A stretch of 64,000 nucleotides of DNA from Toxonevra muliebris (GCA_963691655.1 OY829327.1:85138019-85202018); one strand, 5' to 3'; shown: positions 45,290-56,954, numbered from the stretch's first letter. Numbers and translations are program-made. Notes: generated by a model from the sequence alone, not told the origin.

Positions 45290-45957
45290 AATATTTATTT
45301 ATTTATTTAAGAGAGAAAACATGAGATGCAAGCAGATTATTGATTTAACAAATTCTAAAAATAAATAATCAACAACTTTAATAAAACCTAATATGTTCAA
45401 TTAAATTTGTCAATAGTTAGAACTTAAAATTAAAACTTCTTAGAACTTCTTAGGAAAATAGTCATAAACTGAACCTTTAAACCTTTCTAATGAATACTTA
45501 GATAACGATTTTCAAGTTTTTATGGCGATATTTATATACTTAGAGCGAGGTACAATAAAGCACTTGGCATGGCTGAATTGTGCAAATTTCAAATAGATAA
45601 TAAGGAGTTTTGTGTAGAAAAATGCAGCTTCTTGCTTTAAAATAGTCGTCCAAGTCACAGCCAAGTATTGCTGTTTTTCAACTGGATATATGCTCAAACT
45701 TTTTCAAGCCAAAAACATACCTAGTAGCAAAGTTTATTGCTATTTGAAACTTATGAAGGGATTGGGAGTCAAGTTCACAGTATACGAATTCAGAATACAC
45801 AGCCAGCGGGACAACAAGTTGTTTTATAAGTAATTTTCTAGTTTCTAAGGGGGTGAAATTAGCAGACATACGTAAATTTCTTAACACACAATAAACTTTA
45901 GACACAATATTATTAATATGGTGGATTATAAATAAATAACTGATTGTCGTCGCACTC
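45290..45957 (-). mobile_element. LINE-E reverse-transcriptase thumb fragment
   Basis: The minus strand reads INNIVSKVYCVLRNLRMSAN, TPLETRKLLIKQLVVPLAVY and FQIAINFATRYVFGLKKFEH over about 45,700-45,915. A frame change then gives SYSQQLLGCDLDDYFKARSC and RSCIFLHKTPYYLFEICTIQ. This is the region after the catalytic core in Jockey/CR1-type LINEs. A terminal AAATAAATAAATATT tract (near 45,290-45,306) is likely its 3' tail. No RNase H is seen. Confidence 0.8.
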
Positions 45958-46081
45958 AGCAATTCTGTTCAGCCGAGCGAATTACGCAGCGTTTTAATGC
46001 CGCGTAAAATCGCCGATACGCCGCAATTCTGTTTATAGCTTAAAGTTCTTTAAAATTTTGTGTCTTGCTTTATTTTATTTA
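45958..46081. other. Short unassigned segment
   Basis: GC-richer than its surroundings, with CAATTCTGTTCAGCCGAGCG and CCGCAATTCTGTTTATAGC. It could be part of an element broken by the Tc1 insertion, but no partner across 47,319 was confirmed. Confidence 0.35.
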
Positions 46082-47318
46082 AGGAGTGAGATCGAAAAAA
46101 TCATATATAACCATCATATATAACATACATATATAAACTCAATAATTTTTAAACGGTTAAAGTTTTATTTTTTTTTTATTTATTGATAATATTTTACAAA
46201 TTACAGAAAAATATAACTTTTATAGTTCTAACCACTATTTATGAACTCGTGGACCTTTTTTGGTAAGCCTTCCATTAGAGATTTGATAATTGTTTCAGAC
46301 ACCTTTTTGGAACAGTTTGCCCATCTCCTTTTAAAATCTTCGATATTTTGGGATACCTTTTTTGTGCTCTTTAAGTTTCTTTTCCAAAGAGCCCAATATC
46401 TCTCCACTGGTCTTAGCTCCGGACAATTTGAAGGATTGGCCTCTCTTGGTCAAAAACTATGTTATTACTTTGGTATCACTCCAGAGCTTTCTCGCCGTAG
46501 TGACATGATGCCAAATTGAGCCAAAAATATGTGGACACATTGTGCTCTCTTATGAAAGGAAGAAGTCTTTTTTTCAAACATTCTTTGATGTATATTTCGG
46601 TATTTATAGAGCCCACTGTAACAAATAACTTGCTTCTTTTGCCGTAACTGCATTTAGCTTGCCATACCAGGAATTTGTAGGAAATTTTGTCTGCTTTTGG
46701 ATTCTAAATTGTTCTTCGACATTTGCACGAGCATCAGCAACATAAAAATGTTGACCCGGAAGCTGCGTAAAATCTGCCAGCCCTACTTTTGGCGTCTAAA
46801 TTTTTTGCAGCATTCCTGTCTGGAACTTTTTGGACTTTATATGTTTTCAAACCTTCATTGGCTTTAACTTTTCGCATCAAATAGTCAGAGCACTGGGCTA
46901 ACCAGGCAGCTTTTCTACCAGATGTGTTTGGAGATCTTTTCAATATGCTTTCATTTTCTTAGCTTTTCCAATATCATGTGATCCTTGTTTTCTTCCCGAA
47001 CCATGTTTCCTATCGATGGTCAAATTCTCCTGAAACTGTTTAATAACATTGAAAACAGTTTGACGGCAGACCTTCAATTCTTTGGCCAATTTTTTGTAGG
47101 ACCAATTTGGTTTTTTTGAAAATTTTTAATAATTTTAAGACGTACTTCTTTTTCTTCACTCATTTTGATCAAACCCACAATAAATCAACATGTTTGTCAT
47201 TAAAAATAACAACTGACATATTTTTCAAAGATAACTAGATCAAAGAAATTTTTAAATTTTACACCCAAAAAGAATTATTAGGTAAAACGTGTGCTAAGGT
47301 TTTTTCAATCTCACTCCT
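46082..47318 (-). mobile_element. Tc1-like element with pseudogene transposase
   Basis: TIRs AGGAGTGAGATCGAAAAAA (46,082) and the inverse of AGGAGTGAGATTGAAAAAA (47,318) are flanked by TA. On the minus strand the transposase starts at 47,163 (MSEEKEVRLKIIKNFQKN) and, after a frameshift, continues NWSYKKLAKELKVCRQTVFN (helix-turn-helix), DRKHGSGRKQGSHDIGKAKK and NVEEQFRIQKQTKFPTNSWY. It ends with a KLKEHKKGIPKYRRF and KKVHEFINSG tail, stopping at 46,228. Multiple stops interrupt it. DNA-binding and C-terminal parts are clearer than the catalytic centre, whose acidic residues are only partly traceable. Confidence 0.9.
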
Positions 47319-47320
47319 TA

Positions 47321-48779
47321 TATAAGTATTTATGTATGTATAAAAATTTTATTTCTGAAATTTATCTTAAATCAAAAGCCCGCATTTCATTTCAGTCAGT
47401 GACATAAGCTCGTAAAAAAACAAAGAACTTACGCCATACTTTAAGTGAACAGCCGCCACTGAGCGTCAGTAAGCGAGCAATTGACATCAACTTCTAATTT
47501 GCTTGAGTTCAATTCGAACAAAAAATTCAATGAAAACAAAAAAAAAATCAACTCAAAAGCATTTGAGTTAATTAAGAAAATTACAAAAACAAAAATAAAG
47601 TATTAAAAAAATTCATGTGTAATTGAAATTATAACAACAACAACAAAGAAGTCGTCTTAAGATTTATTTGTGCCTGTGTGTGTGTGCGCGTGTGTGTGTG
47701 TGTATGATTGTGTTTTGTTTTCAATTCTCATTTCATTTCTCATTCTACGCTTTTGAATTACATATTTATTCTGCTTTTGGCAGCAGTTGACACAATTTGA
47801 TTTAATGGAATTGTTTGCCGTATTGTTGTTGTCGGTCGTGGTTATTGTTTTTGATATTTTAAAGCGCTCACATGCACAAACAAACCATCATCAAACAGTG
47901 GCGTGCATAAATTAGCGCCAGATTGTTTACAACTTGACAGAGTCATTGACTTTAAGAAATTTAATTGAAGCATTTGAAGTGCTGCATACTCACATATTTT
48001 TCGTAATTCGAATGAAGGGATTAAAGAATTTGGAAATTATTGTAAAAAAAAAACGAACGAAACCACACACAATTCACACACAATACACAAAAATTATACA
48101 GGAAACCGACAAAATATTCGTACCTAAAATTGCATAAAAATTGTGCAAAAAAAATGAGAGAAAACGTGAAGAAGTAAAATAACAAGGAAAAACAAAAGAA
48201 ACAGCAATTATGACAGCACCAACAGCTGTAAAACTTTAGTAAGAAATAGAATTTTATCACATCCAGGGAGAGAGCGAGCATAAAAAGGAAGCAACACAGA
48301 CAAACACAAATTCACCTTGAACTCAAATATGAACTTCACTGCTGCTCTTTCTGTAGCTGCTCATTGTTGTTGCTGATATTGCTCATATGTAGGTATTTTG
48401 CTGTTCCTTGTTTTCACTGACATCGCCAGTTTTTATGATATTGTTGTATGTTTGCTGGTTTTTTTATTTTCTTTTTCTGAATACGTGTGAACTGTGCGTG
48501 GAGCTCTGTTCGTTTGTAACAGGTTCTCATTTTTTGTTCACTTTTCTCACCGAAGTTTTTTGCTTTTTCTTCTTTCTTTTAGTTCACTTCTCCTAGCATT
48601 ATTTATGCACTTGAAGTAGAATTTGCGCAACTAGCAAAAATAAAGCTGTTCAATTTCGTTTTCTAACAATTTAACTCTTAAATTATTAAGATATGCATGA
48701 AATATTTTATGTTTAGAGCAAAACAACTGCCAAAAATCTTTTGTCTGATATTGCAGTTTGCTACTATGAATTGGAAATA
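47321..48779. other. Non-coding stretch
   Basis: AT-rich with a GT tract at about 47,676-47,703 and GTTGTTG runs. Open frames at 47.9-48.6 kb have no domain and biased low-complexity composition. Confidence 0.55.
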
Positions 48780-48928
48780 AAGAAGAATCGCAATAATTCG
48801 TACCCCCTTAATTCGAAAATCTTAATAATTCGCAAAAATTCAATACATTTTGGTCCTCTCGCTAATTCGTATTTGTTCCAATACAAGCTCTGTTTAACTT
48901 GTTATAAATCGTAATTGGTTGTGAGCAA

Positions 48929-49995
48929 CAGGGATGCCAACTCATTTTTTCTTTCTCCCCGATAGCCCTCGAGAAATTCCCCGATTTTCGATCAAAATCT
49001 CTGCATCGGTATAATTTCATAACATAAAAGCCCGACACGCACTTTACATGTAGGCATTTTTCAAAAACGAGAAATACCTTAAAATTGATCTCGGTATGTG
49101 TTATTTTAGGGCGACCCTGATCCTTTCTCGGTCCAAAACTTAACCAATTTTTATAAGACTGGTAGATTAATAGAAATGTACTTTCTGAATCCGGAATTTT
49201 TTTGACACATGAGAGATTTCATTTCAAGGGAACCCACTCTTAAAATCGACCGGGCTCAAACTTGCACAAAGTTTAGTCATATTGGGTAGTAGTTACCACA
49301 TCAAACTTGAACGAGGTGAGGTGTGTCGAGTTACTAGACGTTCATTTTAATAGATAAACAAGCCACAACCCAATTTTGGACATCAAATTTATCAAAGGAA
49401 AAGACATAGGTTTTCATTTGACTCAAATAAAAATGGCAAAAACCTTGTTTTGAGAAAAACGGGTTCAAAGTTTTGACAGTCGGTTTTTAACAGATAAAAT
49501 ATACTTTTTCTTCTTTATGATGGCTGACCGTAATTTATAAGTTTACAGATTAGTCGGCAGGGATTAAGATTTATAAATCAGGAGGTGCTGGACGAAGACA
49601 TAGCTAAGCCTTTCGGAACGGCCGAAAGGGAAGTCGAAGCACCGCGTGACTGTTTTGGGCTGACTGAAACTCGGCGCTATAATTATCTATATCAACAAAA
49701 TTACTCCGAGTTACTTTCTGAAATTTTTACCAAGTACTTTCGAATCATAATACTTTCAAATGGCACATTTTTTTCCAAACCAATACAGTGCAGGACCCAC
49801 TTAAGAAAAAAAATGAAGATTTTAAGACCCAAAATATGAAATAAGGCATAATTTAAACGTTTTAAATTACATAAAATTTGACAAAAAAAACGGAACGACT
49901 TCAAATTCCACGCAAAAAACAGCTTATTCCCCGATTCCCCGCTTTAAGTCGAATTCCCCGTGAATCGGGGAATTCCCCACAAGTTGGCATCGCTG
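48929..49995. mobile_element. hAT-like non-autonomous element, 1,067 bp
   Basis: CAGGGATGCCAACT at the left and AGTTGGCATCGCTG at the right are inverted ends. Octamers GTGAGCAA (48,921) and GTGGACAA (49,996) match 6 of 8. Both subterminal regions are rich in CCCCGAT/ATTCCCCG. A ~90-nt segment at 49,208-49,300 is shared with 58.8 and 60.1 kb. No transposase. Confidence 0.8.
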
Positions 49996-50029
49996 GTGGA
50001 CAACCTCTTAAATGTAGTAATTATTAGGC

Positions 50030-50285
50030 CATTAGGAACATAGGCTGTTTACACAGAATCTCCATCTATTTCTATCTAAAGCTATAAATCTAAGTTCATT
50101 AAAAGATTTGCCGGTTTCATGGTTTACTGTCCTTCGTCTTCGATAGCCTTGAGGATTCCACTGCAGGGTTGCATAACAGATTTCGTCTTATGGCTTTCTG
50201 AGAGTATGCCCCAGCCAGTTATATTTACGTCGTTTAATTTGGTTGTTAATGTTTTCTTGGTTGGCAAGTTGCAGCAAGTAATGTA
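50030..50285 (-). mobile_element. LINE-G C-terminal fragment
   Basis: The minus strand reads WLGHTLRKP..EICYATLQWNPQGYRRRRTV (with a change at one position), then NHETGKSFNELRFIALDRNR and WRFCVNSLCS before a stop. WxGHxLR ... WNPQGxRxRGRP ... DRxxWRxxVxxLC is a well-known C-terminal signature of a non-LTR reverse transcriptase. It is cut off on the left by the hAT insertion zone. Confidence 0.8.
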
Positions 50286-50364
50286 GTAATGCAAAGCAAT
50301 ATTCTATGGAACTATGATTCGAAAAAATCAATCATAGTAGGCAGTCTACGTTTACCGCTCACTT

Positions 50365-50760
50365 TTGCTGATGGAATTTTTCTTTTTATTAAATAAATTG
50401 AAAAAAAAAAACGACATAAAAAAAAATGACATAGAACGTAAATACAAAAACAGAATGACACTCGAAACACTTAGAATACAGCAAAAAACTGACACAGCTA
50501 TAAACCATAAAGACGATTTAAATAACACACATCAGACGTATGCAGCAGTCCTCAGACGTAACTAATAAGTATATTAGTAAAAAATAATGTAAGATTGTTG
50601 TTAACTTGTATATATGTTTTTGTTTATAATTTATCATTTTGTTTATATGTTCATTTGTTATTTTATTATATTTTATAATAAAACAGACTCCCTGAGGATG
50701 GTCTTCAAAAGACCGAAACGCGTAGGAGAAAATGGAAATTGAAGTTTTTCTTTAATAGTT
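50365..50760 (+). mobile_element. Penelope-like retroelement 3' end
   Basis: A short reading frame, ending at 50,565, finishes RMTLETLRIQQKTDTAINHK then NNTHQTYAAVLRRN. This fits the tail of Penelope-like ORFs after the GIY-YIG domain (an R..LE.L.I.....IN.K.D..N....Y..VL pattern). A ~120-bp AT-rich spacer and then a hammerhead-like motif at 50,692-50,724 follow, as expected at a Penelope-like 3' end. The reverse transcriptase and GIY-YIG core are missing (5' truncation). Confidence 0.65.
50692..50724 (+). ncRNA. Hammerhead-ribozyme-like motif
   Basis: CTGAGGA fits the CUGANGA core strand. A 6-bp stem GGTCTT/AAGACC with a CAA loop comes next, then GAAA and CGCGTA. A single extra T separates CTGAGGA from the stem. 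GUA is an allowed cleavage triplet and stem III would be only about two base pairs, as described for ribozymes of Penelope-like elements. Helix I pairing is not established, so activity cannot be claimed. Confidence 0.45.
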
Positions 50761-50952
50761 CCAAAAAATTACGACTAAAAAGCCCGAATAGATAAAAGAT
50801 GCGAAAAAAAAACCGTTGATTCAAATTTTTTTACTTTAACCTCGTTAAATCCCATGTGATTATGAATTATCGGGATTCTACTGTACTTATTCGTGAATAG
50901 GAATTGGCCTGGGAGAAGATTCTCTAGTAATTTGTGATTTAAGGTTCAATTA

Positions 50953-51112
50953 TGCATAAGTAACGCAACGTAGCGTAACGGAACGTAAAAATCTATCGAA
51001 GATAGAACTCTACGTTGCGTTACGATTTCGGTAATCATTTATACGCACTTCCTATATCACAGATATTTAAGTGACAGTTGGCAACGTTACGTTCCTTTCC
51101 GTTACTTATGCC
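50953..51112. mobile_element. Small MITE, ~160 bp
   Basis: TGCATAAGTAACG at the left and CGTTACTTATGCC at the right are inverted, and GGAACGT/ACGTTCC and CAACGT-type blocks extend the symmetry. Between them TACGTTGCGTTACG forms a further partial palindrome with the left arm. AATTA lies beside both ends but the exact duplication is uncertain. Confidence 0.6.
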
Positions 51113-53469
51113 TAATTAAGCCTTTACGTTCAATTAGCAAGAGTTGTTCATATTTCAAGCTCGAAAGTGAAACATATCTCAGATTCATTGGCTAAAGAGA
51201 GAGAGAGAGAGAGACATTGAGATATGAGCGTGAATGTAATGTCATAAAAAGTGAGTCTCCTTGGATTTTGTTGTTGTTATTTTTGCAAACAATACGTGCT
51301 ATGAACTATGTTCTTCAAATCAATGGAAAAATAATTTCTTCTAAAATAATAAAAATGCTATCAGTTCTCCGAAGGATGCTAAGATGAAGAGTTTATTGAT
51401 ATTGCAGCTGTTTACTTATCTCTGAACCATCGTCTTCTACTTAAACGAACCTATTACTTTTTAAATTCTTTTTATAATAGCACGAAATGTATGCAAACTC
51501 TTTTTAAGGATTTCAAGCACATCTTATAAATTAAATAAATTATATACATTCTGACACTTTGAGTGGCATTTGAATGCTTTCCTCAAGAAACCACACAATT
51601 GCAATACATAATTTAAAATTTCAATTCAACTCTTTTTCTTTTCCTCACATTTCATTTTACACACGCTCTAACTGCTCGTATTCCCAAAACGTCAATTTTA
51701 ATAATATGACTTGAAGGAAACTGTGGTAAGGTAAGGGAGGGGGCAATAAGGAAAAATATTCCCTTACAAAAGCACAAATTACCAAAAACGAATATGTCAA
51801 CAACATTTCAGACGTGCTTAATAAAATACTACCATGGATTTGGATATGTATTTAAATGTTTAATGCATGTGTGTGTGTGTACGACTGAGTGGGCATGTGA
51901 GCATTGAAGACCTCCCTGTTCTAGGAGTGTAAGAATTTAATAAAAATACAAAAAAAAGAAAAAAATTCGCATCACGTTTTCAATTTAAAGCACATTATTA
52001 TGATTTGACACTAAGCAAAAACAAAGAAAAAATAAGCAAGAAAATGTAGAGAAAAAAGGAAAGTTGCAAGTAAAGTAAATAGAGTAAATGTAGAGAGCGT
52101 GTAAAAGTAAAGGGCGCGAACAAATAATATGTAACATGGGGAAAGGGGGGAAAGAGGTCAAAATACGAAGAAGGGTTAAGTAAAAGTTGATAGCCAATAA
52201 TAAAAATTATAAATGCTCAAAAAAAAAAAAAAAATTTTATTGCATTAAAAAGCAAGTAATATGGTGTAAAATGTAAATAAAAATTAAGAAAATTTCAGAT
52301 TTTATTACGGAATTCGGTTTTATAGCCACAGTTTTACGCTATTGCAACAAATTAAGTTGTCAATTTGCTATAAAAAATGCATGCGCTTAAAACACTTTAA
52401 CATCGTAAAAACTTGCATGGCATTTTGAAAATTTGTGATTTTATAAGAAGGAAGTGTGATTTCATTATATTTTTGATATTATTTTTTTTTGGTTAAGCAA
52501 ATTGTCACGCAATTCAAAGCATTTTTTCAAAAGCTACCACCGAAAACCCCCAATTAAATGTCAACAGGTTTAATACGTGCAGGGATGGGGGTTATGATGT
52601 AGTCTGTTGCCGGTTGACGGTCGTGCCGAGACGCAGATGACGAATAAAACATTTTCACATTACTTTATTTTTTGTTTTTTTTTTGTATTTATTTAGCTGT
52701 GCCTCTTTCGATGAAATTGATGAAGGTGGAAATGTGTGTATTTAAATATTTGTGATTTTATTGGCACTCCTTTAAAATTTACAAAAAAAAAAAAAAAAAA
52801 AAAAAAAGAAAACCGAAATCCAAATTAAAATTTGTTTACACCAAAAAATTAAGTGTCACATTAAATCAAGCCTCAATATTTCTGCCACTTTGACACTTTA
52901 ATAACAAATTATGAGTAATTAAATTCCACATAATTATGGATGCTTGAAAATTTTTTTATTATTTATTTATTTTTCTGTTTTTCTTAAAAATAATATTTTT
53001 CTCTCTCAAGAAAAAGAAAAAAAAAAAAAACTTGACGTCAATAAACATTAACTACAATTTATGTACCATTTTTATGTGCCGCGACTTTTATCGACTGCTC
53101 TTGCAATTGTCGTAAAATCAATCACGGCACAATTCAAATTGTTTTCAATTCATGTGTGCATGTGTTTGTGAATGATTTCTTTTTGAGTGTATTGGTAGTT
53201 CCATTAGTCATGGTCATATATTTTACTTAGTAGTTTTTAAACAATGATTTTTCATGCATAACTGCAGAAAAATTTTCCTTAATTTTTTATGAGTTCCTAT
53301 AAATAAATTCATATAATTTTTGTTTGATGTTTTAGCGGTAAAAATGTTGCCATTTATCTAAAAGCATTACCGTTAATAAATTAATTTTATAGCCAACACT
53401 TAAGAGTACATAATACCAAATTTTATAAGACCATAAATTTCATCTAAAACCAATACAACTTTGTAGCGT
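51113..53469. other. Non-coding stretch
   Basis: AT-rich with an (AG)n tract at about 51,194-51,213, an A-run at 52,783-52,807 and another at 53,020-53,030. A perfect TGACGTCA (53,033-53,040) matches a CREB/ATF site but is unsupported by context. No exon seen. Confidence 0.55.
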
Positions 53470-53473
53470 TTAA

Positions 53474-54592
53474 GGGGGAAGGCCACTGTGAAGGGTCAAA
53501 CATTTTTTTTTATATTAAATTAAAGTTTATATATTCAAAAATATGTGTACAAAATTTTAAGTCAGAATCCCAAAAATTGTTTGAGTTAAAGCTATTTTAG
53601 TGATAGTATTATTATTATTTGAAGGAAGGACAACTCGAAAGTCAGGCACTGCGACCTATTTATAAGATCTATTGTACCAAAGCCCCAAGAAAGAAAGAAG
53701 GGAAAAGATAAAGAAAGATAGATAAGAAACATACCCATGCCGAGAATCGAACTCGGGTCTCCAGAAACAAGAGTCTGGCACTCTGCCACTAGACCACAGT
53801 GGTGATGGTAGGACCTACAGTTTAACGCCGATTCCGAACGGCTGTGTGGCAATTTTTTATCAGCTCGGTGGTTTTGCCATTACCAACCAAGGTGTACACA
53901 TTCTTATAATTCTCATCCGCTTCATATAGATAGTGAATATAAGAAGTTTATGAGAATTAACCACCAGACCAAGACGGGAATCGAAACCGCAACCTTCTGG
54001 ATGAAAATCTAGTGCACTATCCACTAGACTATCGAGGTCGTCTTAGTGATAGTAAGTAGACTGAAAACATAATGGACTGAAAACTTCAAACGCGTTTTTC
54101 TCGAAACGACTTTTTTCGAACTGGTCGCGTCGATAACTCGATCAAATATTAACCGATTTTCAATTTTTTTATTCATTTTGTTCGTCTTTGCAATGGCTAT
54201 CGTTAAACGTAGCGGAATTTCAAATTTTTTATTCTTACTATTTTTTAAGCTTTTTTGAAACAAAAAAAAAGGGTCGAAAACATTGAAAAATTTTCAATCA
54301 GTCGCCATTTTGTGGAAAATAAAAAAGAATTATACTCATATAGATTATTTTTTCAGAAAATCCATTCTTGAAAAATCGACACGACCATGGACGGGGAAAT
54401 ATTTTTCGAGCTCCACGCCAACGCCTTTATCTTCAAAACTATTCAATATTTTTTAATAAAAATTTATGGAAATATTATTGGAAGTGCACTTAATAAAACA
54501 AATATAAAACGATCTCCATATTTCTTTATTTGACAGATAAAGAAATACGTGAAAATCACTCATTTTTCCGGCGGTTACAGTGGCCTTCCCCC
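53474..54592. mobile_element. TTAA-flanked element hosting a SINE
   Basis: TTAA at 53,470-53,473 then GGGGGAAGGCCACTGT. The inverse ACAGTGGCCTTCCCCC ends at 54,592 and is followed by TTAA at 54,593-54,596. Without the SINE at 53,609-54,042 it was about 685 bp. No transposase. It starts with GGGGG like the element at 14,668 but the sequences otherwise differ. Confidence 0.88.
53609..54042 (-). mobile_element. Dimeric tRNA-derived SINE (type B), full length
   Basis: Bounded by a 12-bp duplication TTAGTGATAGTA at 53,597-53,608 and 54,043-54,054. Minus strand 5' to 3': tRNA-like unit 1 (about 54,040-53,965, TAGTCTAGTGGATAGTGC and GGTTTCGATTCCC), then the same body as the 5.2-kb SINE up to GTTAAACTGTAGGTCC. 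A second tRNA-like unit follows (about 53,806-53,733, GTGGTCTAGTGGCAGAGTGC and GAGTTCGATTCTCGG). The 3' part contains CAATAGATCTTATAAATAGG and TCGCAGTGCC, and it ends in an AAT repeat. Two tRNA units in one SINE recalls the mosquito Twin arrangement. Pol III transcription is expected from unit 1. Confidence 0.9.
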
Positions 54593-56946
54593 TTAAATTT
54601 CAGTTCTTAAGATTTCTTACGATTTTGCTCAAAGCAAAAATTGAGTTTCAATTTACTTTAAAAAAAAAAAATTGACCCTTATGATTTATAATGCAAATCA
54701 ATTTTATATTGATTCTGTATGGAAAAATATTGTGTCTGCTGATTTTCGCCAAACCGCTTAAACTTCCCAAATATGTGTGTCTAAATGCCAATATAAAAAT
54801 TAATTCTAAAATATGAATATTGCTTCATAAATTAGATCAAAAAATGTGTAAGTTAGATATGAATAAACTCAAATTTCTGTACAATAACCTCATTAAGCAT
54901 TAAGCTGAAAATGGTAAGCACCTTCGGTTCTCCTTCCTCTCCAACTTCAGTCACTAAAACTGAGCTAAAAAATTCTCACATAATAATTTAAATTCGTTTT
55001 TGTTTCAATATCTGTTGTTAAAAAAATTTTATTAAAAACTCGTGCTGCTAATTTAAGCAGAAAACATTTTGACACCTTCCGTCCCGAATCGAACGCAGGT
55101 AACCCAAAGCTAGAGAGGGCGAAGAGAGAGAGAGATAGAGCGAGCTAGAGTGATTTAATTCCAACTGGTATTTTGTTCATAATTTATGTTGTTCACGACA
55201 CGAAATCTTTAAAATATTTTTAATATTTATTTTAGAAAAAATAAAAAAAAAAATTCACAAAAATTAAATTCATTTTAAAATTGAATCGCTTTTACTTTTG
55301 TTTGCATATTCTGTTTTAATTTTTAAACAATTTTTTTTTTGTTTTTTTTTTTATTATTATACAGTAAATGTAGGTAACCTTGGATGCCTGCTTAAATAAA
55401 TACAAAACAAAAAGCAATATGTATTGATTCATTGTTTAAGTATTCTTCTTTTTGCTGCTGTTGTTATTGTTGGTGTTTGACTGATGTTTTCGTTGTTTTT
55501 GTAGTTGTTTTTTTATGACTTTCTTTTTGACCGCTTAACTGGGTTATTAAACTGCAAAAACAGAGAAAAAGTATGCAATTTTGAAGTACAAATATAATTT
55601 TTGCACAATATTATGCACGAATATACCAATGGTAGCAGCATTAATGTGTATCGTGAGAAAGCTGCACATGTATATAGTTTTAATATTATTTGTTTTTGTT
55701 TTGTTTTTATAACATAATTAAATAATTTAGTTTTACTCTACCCTCATATATATTTTTTCAATTAGGCTTAAGCATTTTCATGTATACACTTAGTTATTTT
55801 TACATGTTTTTGTTTTGATATTTTACTCATGACCTACTTTTTGTTGCAAATAACCATTTTTGCATTTACCTAACCGCCACCCGTCACTCCCCACCTCCGT
55901 TGTACATTCTTCAGTGATACTTAAAAATGCAAAAATCCATTAAACAAATTGATACTTTTATGAATACCAGCAACAAACTACCAGTCAGCCAACCAACCGA
56001 CGTTTACCCGCCTGCCCGCCCGCCCGCCCTTCTGCCAGCTGTAAGGACAGACAGTTTCATGGATGAAGAGAAGGACTGGGAGAAAATGGAGATGGGTTTG
56101 TAATTTACATTTATGCACAATACACACAAAAAACTATGAAATACAAATGCTAAAACAAAGCATGAGCAAAATAGAAAAATCTTCTGCTAAAATATTAAAA
56201 TACTGTAATTTATGACGAAACAATTATTTCAAGTAGAAAATATATTCCACACAAAATAAAACACTGCTTGCAAATATTACATTTGCACACACAATAAGAA
56301 AAAACTTAGTCAAAAGTATCAAAGATAGAAAAAAGTAAACCGGCGCAGGGATTCGTACGTTACATCGTAGGGTATATTCTCTTTGACAAGATCTACACAA
56401 AGATTTTTCATTGAGTGTAACGCGAAAAAAATCTAAAAGATGGACGGATAGTAAAACAAAAAAGAAATAGAAGCGCTTATAACGCCATGTTGGATATGCA
56501 CAGTCTCTTTTAGTTACTAGTATTTTGCTAAATTAGATAACAGGCATAACAAAAACTTGTTATGTTGTTGTTGTTATTGTTGTTAAATGAGCAAAAATGT
56601 CGAAAAATTTTGAAAAGAAATGAAGAGATTGAGTGAGGACGTACCATTTATGTTTTGTAACAAGTAAAAATAGTTTCCGTTTGAGTTTGTTTGCAATTTC
56701 GTAATAGTAGAAGACAAATTATTCAAAGTAATTTACTTTAAATATTAAAATTTATTATGCCTTGACATACATACGATTATAATGGATGGGTTTGTAGCGG
56801 GTGGAATGAGCTGAAGTGAGTCAAGGAAGCAAAGGAAAGTGAAAAGGAAACAAATAAATATAAAGAAAAATAGATTTAGAATATAGATTTATAAAAGTTA
56901 GCTAACGTTTTCAAAATGAACACACAGGTTTTTGTAGCTAATTCCG

Positions 56947-56954
<8 letters not shown>

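Larger units (their letters stand above)
48780..50883. mobile_element. pogo/Tigger-like element hosting several insertions
   Basis: The right end reads, inverted from 50,883, CAGTAGAATCCCGATAATTC with TA outside. The left end near 48,780 reads AAGAATCGCAATAATTCGTA with TA just upstream. CAGTAGAAtcncgATAATTC is the usual pogo/Tigger terminal form. The left end is more diverged and lacks a clean CAGT. The interior between them is occupied by a hAT (48,929-49,995), a LINE tail (50,030-50,285) and a Penelope-like 3' end (50,365-50,760). No pogo transposase is seen. Confidence 0.6.

Noticed and set aside
53033..53040. Perfect CREB/ATF site TGACGTCA as a regulatory element
   Set aside because: One 8-mer in 64 kb without a gene nearby is not evidence of function.
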